NCBI GenBank assembly: GCA_022826205.1
Contig: JAJDVJ010000197.1
Span: 1-36,873 of the forward strand
From: Silicimonas sp.
GTDB lineage: Bacteria; Pseudomonadota; Alphaproteobacteria; Rhodobacterales; Rhodobacteraceae
DNA length: 36,873 nucleotides
Direction of reading: 5' to 3'
In this document: positions 33,795 through 36,873 of the stretch, in pieces
Position numbering within the stretch: position 1 is the first letter of the stretch
Layout: the number at the start of each line of letters is the position of its first letter
Notes under the pieces: model-generated
Database searches by the model: none
What the model saw: only the letters and a program-made list of their open reading frames with translations
What the model was told of the DNA's origin: nothing
Made by a program: the position numbers and the translations under genes

Positions 33795-35054
33795 TTAAGC
33801 CTGATCCTGAAGCTTGACGAGGGCGTGTCGCTTTCTTCCGGCGGATAGCTTGACTGGTGAACTCAGTGCATCAAAGTCAAACATCTGTCCGGCATCGGTC
33901 AGCGGCTTGTCGTCGACCCGTGCCCCGTTCTCCGCGATGAGTCGCTTGGCTTCCTTGCCGGACTTCGCGAGTCCGGAACGCACGATGAGCTGCGCGGCGG
34001 AAATTCCGTCGCCAATGTCCTCGCGCGCCAGTTCCAGTGTGGGCAATTCATCACCCACACCGCCCTTCTCGAAGACTTCCCGCGCGGTCTCCTCTGCCGC
34101 ACGCGCCGCCTCGGGCCCTCGACAAAGCGTGGCCACTTCATTTGCCAGTCGGATCTTCGCCTCGTTGATTTCCGAGCCGCCGAGCGCTCCGAGCCTTTCG
34201 CACTCGTCAACGGGCAGTTCCGTGAACATCTTCAGGAACTTTCCGACATCTTCGTCGGGCACGTTCCGCCACCACTGCCAAAACTCGTAGCCCGACATCA
34301 TTTCCTCGTTCAGCCAGACTGCACCCTCTGCGGACTTGCCCATCTTTCGGCCGTCCGCACGTGTCACGAGCGGTGTAGTGAGGCCAAAAGCATCGGCCCC
34401 CTCCACACGCCTTATCAGGTCTGTGCCTGAGACGATATTTCCCCACTGGTCTGACCCACCCATCTGCAGCGTGCATCCAAAGCGTCGGTACAATTCGAGA
34501 AAGTCGTAGGCCTGAAGCAGCATGTAGTTGAATTCGATGAAGGAAAGCGCCTGCTCCCGGTCCAGGCGTGACTTCACGCTTTCGAATGCCAGAAGGCGAT
34601 TTATCGTGAAGTGCTTCCCGATGTCTCTCAGGAAACCGATGTACCTCAGGTCGTCGAGCCACTCCGAGTTGTCCACGAGCGGCGAATCCGTGGGGCCGTC
34701 GCCGTAGGAAATGTAGCGCAGGAAGACCTTGCGAATGCTCTCGGCATTTTCCCGAATCTTTTCCACGGGCAACATCTTGCGCATTTCGTCCTTGCCCGAA
34801 GGATCACCGACCTTGGTCGTGCCGCCACCCATCAGCGTGATCGGCCTGTGCCCGGTCTTTTGCATCCACCGCAGGAGCATGATTTGCACGAGGTTCCCGA
34901 TATGGAGCGACGTGGCTGTCAAGTCGAAGCCGATATAGCCCGTGACGCGGCCCTTGCGCATCTGTTCGTCGAGCGCAGACAGGTCGGTGCAGTCGGCCAG
35001 AAACCCACGTGACATCACTGTCGCAAGGAATTCCGATTTGGGGTGATAGGTCAT
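33795..35054 (-). CDS. tyrS: Tyrosyl-tRNA synthetase
   Basis: A 419-residue class I synthetase that charges tRNA-Tyr. The HIGH motif is HIGN (51-54), the tyrosine/ATP site contains GGSDQWGNI, and the KMSKS motif is KMGKS. The C-terminal S4-like RNA-binding domain ([31 protein letters not shown]) binds the long variable arm. The ATG at 35054 (MTYHPKSEF) fits the family; a start at 35081 would add nine residues. It is divergent from anmK with a 71-base intergenic region. Confidence 0.95.
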   Translation of the reverse strand: MTYHPKSEFLATVMSRGFLADCTDLSALDEQMRKGRVTGYIGFDLTATSLHIGNLVQIMLLRWMQKTGHRPITLMGGGTTKVGDPSGKDEMRKMLPVEKIRENAESIRKVFLRYISYGDGPTDSPLVDNSEWLDDLRYIGFLRDIGKHFTINRLLAFESVKSRLDREQALSFIEFNYMLLQAYDFLELYRRFGCTLQMGGSDQWGNIVSGTDLIRRVEGADAFGLTTPLVTRADGRKMGKSAEGAVWLNEEMMSGYEFWQWWRNVPDEDVGKFLKMFTELPVDECERLGALGGSEINEAKIRLANEVATLCRGPEAARAAEETAREVFEKGGVGDELPTLELAREDIGDGISAAQLIVRSGLAKSGKEAKRLIAENGARVDDKPLTDAGQMFDFDALSSPVKLSAGRKRHALVKLQDQA

Positions 35055-35125
35055 CGCCGTTCCGTATATTCTCGCGTTCATGCGGCGACGACTTCTATAC
35101 GCGCCCCGAAGGCAACGCAAACGCC

Positions 35126-36220
35126 GTGGCTGAAGGTGGCTCGCTTTGGGTGGCTGGCACGATGTCCGGAACATCTCTGGACGGTGTGGATGCCGCAATG
35201 GTCAGGACAGACGGGATTCACGTCCTGGAATTCGGCAGGACGGAATATCGACCCTATTCTCCGGCCGAGCGAGAGATCCTGCGGTCCGCATTGGGACTTG
35301 AAGACGGGAGCGAGATCGATGTCGCCGCTGACGTGGTCGAATCGGCGCATGTCGAACTCCTGTCCAGGTTCGAGGATGCGGAACTGGTCGGATTCCATGG
35401 CCAGACGACGCTCCATCTTCCTGATGAGGGGCGAACACGCCAAATCGGAGACGGCAGGTCGCTGGCCCGTGCTCTCGGAGTCCCGGTGATCTGGGATTTC
35501 CGTTCGGAAGACATGCGGCACGGAGGGCAGGGTGCGCCACTGGCGCCGTTCTATCATTTCGCACTCGCACGCATGCTTGAAATTTTCGAACCGGTCGCAT
35601 TCCTCAACATAGGAGGCGTTGCGAACCTCACCTGGCTGGACCCATCGCGGGAGGCTCCCGAGGCTCCAGGGGCCTGCCTTGCATTTGACACCGGACCGGG
35701 GAATGCGCCGATCAATGACCTCTGCCAGTCCCGGCTCAATGTGCCGCTGGACCAGGACGGTGGGTTGACGTCTGCAGGCAAAGTCGATGCAGGCATCCTG
35801 AAGCGTCTGCTGGAACACCAACGGTATTTCTCAAGATCGCCTCCGAAATCGCTGGACAGAAACACGTTTTCCGGTTGGCTGCCGGAAGTGGATGCATGCC
35901 CGCCCGAAGATGCTGCGGCAACCCTCGCTGCCGGTGTGGCACAGGCAGTCGCCATTGGACTGACCCACTGCCCGAGTGCGCCCACGCGAGTTTTGGTGTC
36001 GGGCGGGGGGCGCAAGAACTCCGGTCTCATGGCGCTGGTATCGGAAGCGCTTGATTGCCCGGTCTTGCCGGTGGAGGAGGTCGGGATGGATGGCGACATG
36101 CTGGAAGCGCAGGCATTCGCCTATCTTGCCGCGCGGGTCTATTCAAGGTTGCCGACATCTGCACCGGGAACAACGGGGGCAGCGAAGCCTGTCTGCGGTG
36201 GAACCATCAGCGAGTGGTAA
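35126..36220 (+). CDS. anmK: Anhydro-N-acetylmuramic acid kinase
   Basis: A 364-residue kinase of the actin-like ATPase fold that converts 1,6-anhydro-MurNAc to MurNAc-6-phosphate in peptidoglycan recycling. The N-terminal phosphate-binding motif [14 protein letters not shown] is diagnostic, as are [28 protein letters not shown] and VSGGGRKN. The GTG at 35126 is chosen because earlier in-frame starts would run into tyrS and the family begins only a few residues before the [10 protein letters not shown] motif; an AAGG lies about 13 bases upstream, so the start is not certain. Confidence 0.9.
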   Translation: MAEGGSLWVAGTMSGTSLDGVDAAMVRTDGIHVLEFGRTEYRPYSPAEREILRSALGLEDGSEIDVAADVVESAHVELLSRFEDAELVGFHGQTTLHLPDEGRTRQIGDGRSLARALGVPVIWDFRSEDMRHGGQGAPLAPFYHFALARMLEIFEPVAFLNIGGVANLTWLDPSREAPEAPGACLAFDTGPGNAPINDLCQSRLNVPLDQDGGLTSAGKVDAGILKRLLEHQRYFSRSPPKSLDRNTFSGWLPEVDACPPEDAAATLAAGVAQAVAIGLTHCPSAPTRVLVSGGGRKNSGLMALVSEALDCPVLPVEEVGMDGDMLEAQAFAYLAARVYSRLPTSAPGTTGAAKPVCGGTISEW

Positions 36221-36329
36221 GGAACTTGGCAATTCCGGAGTTCCATTGGGGGTCACGGTGAGCCAAGACATGTAGCCTCAGAAGCATGACTGCGCCAATG
36301 CATCGCGGGGAGGCGCGTAAGGCCGCACT

Positions 36330-36873
36330 TCAAGTCGCAGGGTCATCGATAAGGGGATCTGGTTTCGCGAAACGCTTGAGGTCCTCAAGATCAGAGATCT
36401 CTATGTGGTTGCCCTCGATGCTCACGCCATAGGGGCGAAGGGCCTTGAAGGCCCGGCTCAGGTTCTCAGGAGTCATGCCGAGCACGGACGCGAGCCGACG
36501 CTTCTCGAACCGAAGGTCGAACTCTGTCACGTCACCTGAATGCTTCTGTTGTTGCAGCAGGTAGTTTGCCAGCCGCTCGAGTGACGACCTGAGCTTGAGA
36601 TTCTTGTGCGCCTTGATGGCCGAGCGGTAACATTGCGCAAGCTCGGACACGACGGCGCGTGCAAAACTCTGATCGGCATCAAAGACGGCTCTGACGTTGC
36701 AGCTGGGAACCAAGGCGATGCGGCTTTTTTCTAGAGTTCTTGCCGACATAAGGTAAGGAGCATCCTTGATCGTTGCAGCGAGAATGAAGGTGGAGACCGG
36801 CCAGACGGTTGCCATGCTTGTCTCGCGGCCGTTCCACGTCGAGAACAAGTCGACGGAACCGGAAAGAACGATG
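36330..36873 (-). CDS. Crp/Fnr-family transcription regulator, N-terminus cut by the window edge
   Basis: The open frame runs to the window end, so the first part of the sensor domain is missing. What is visible begins with IVLSGSVDLFSTWNGRE, a cyclic-nucleotide-binding-like beta roll, followed by the dimerisation helix (SELAQCYRSAIKAHKNLKLRSSLERLANYLL) and a winged helix-turn-helix whose recognition helix is in GMTPENLSRAFKAL. It resembles the NnrR/DNR type that responds to nitric oxide, but oxygen-sensing FNR cannot be excluded because the N-terminal Cys region is outside the window. The protein ends in LIDDPAT. Confidence 0.85.
   Translation of the reverse strand, partial: IVLSGSVDLFSTWNGRETSMATVWPVSTFILAATIKDAPYLMSARTLEKSRIALVPSCNVRAVFDADQSFARAVVSELAQCYRSAIKAHKNLKLRSSLERLANYLLQQQKHSGDVTEFDLRFEKRRLASVLGMTPENLSRAFKALRPYGVSIEGNHIEISDLEDLKRFAKPDPLIDDPAT

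Overview
The window looks like a chromosomal segment from an alphaproteobacterium, most likely of the Rhodobacterales (Rhodobacter, Paracoccus or Roseobacter relatives). The reasons are high GC, a LexA box of the alphaproteobacterial GAAC-N7-GAAC type before recA, the guaB / RsmB-like / recA / alaS neighbourhood, an aglEFGAK-type alpha-glucoside operon and the housekeeping protein sequences. These assignments come from sequence recognition alone; no database search was possible.

Layout. 1-2.9 kb: start of an exported-protein gene (minus), a candidate small RNA with its own terminator, an MFS transporter, and a DNA glycosylase overlapping an esterase. 3.1-3.7 kb: a conserved HNH nuclease. 3.8-12.6 kb: an alpha-glucoside module. 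Glucokinase and a LacI-type repressor diverge from the binding protein, two permeases, a GH13 alpha-glucosidase and the ATPase, so import, hydrolysis to glucose and phosphorylation are encoded together, with operator-like palindromes at the divergent promoters. 12.9-19.8 kb: guaB, an RsmB-like methyltransferase, SOS-controlled recA and alaS. 19.9-25.2 kb: an aminotransferase diverging from cysS-cimA, then a squalene/phytoene-synthase-family protein. 25.3-27.6 kb: tRNA-Leu(UAA) with a second copy of its 3' half downstream, a lipoprotein, a UPF0260 protein and ribF. 27.6-30.1 kb: an AT-richer insertion with one DUF262-HNH gene of anti-phage type beside apparently gene-free DNA. 30.1-36.9 kb: prs, a DsbA-fold isomerase, sufT-sufA-tpiA, tyrS, anmK and a Crp/Fnr regulator cut by the window end.

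Most unusual signal. Between the aminotransferase and cysS lies a 12-codon ORF, MNRICIICCIIR, with three Cys and five Ile codons. A sigma70-like promoter is placed so that transcription would begin at or within a base of its ATG (a leaderless leader peptide). The transcript behind it encodes cysteinyl-tRNA synthetase (Cys) and citramalate synthase, the first enzyme of the pyruvate route to Ile. The codon content therefore matches both genes. The following RNA can fold in mutually exclusive ways that could expose or hide the cysS ribosome binding site. This reads as a dual Cys/Ile attenuator, which I do not recognise as a described system.
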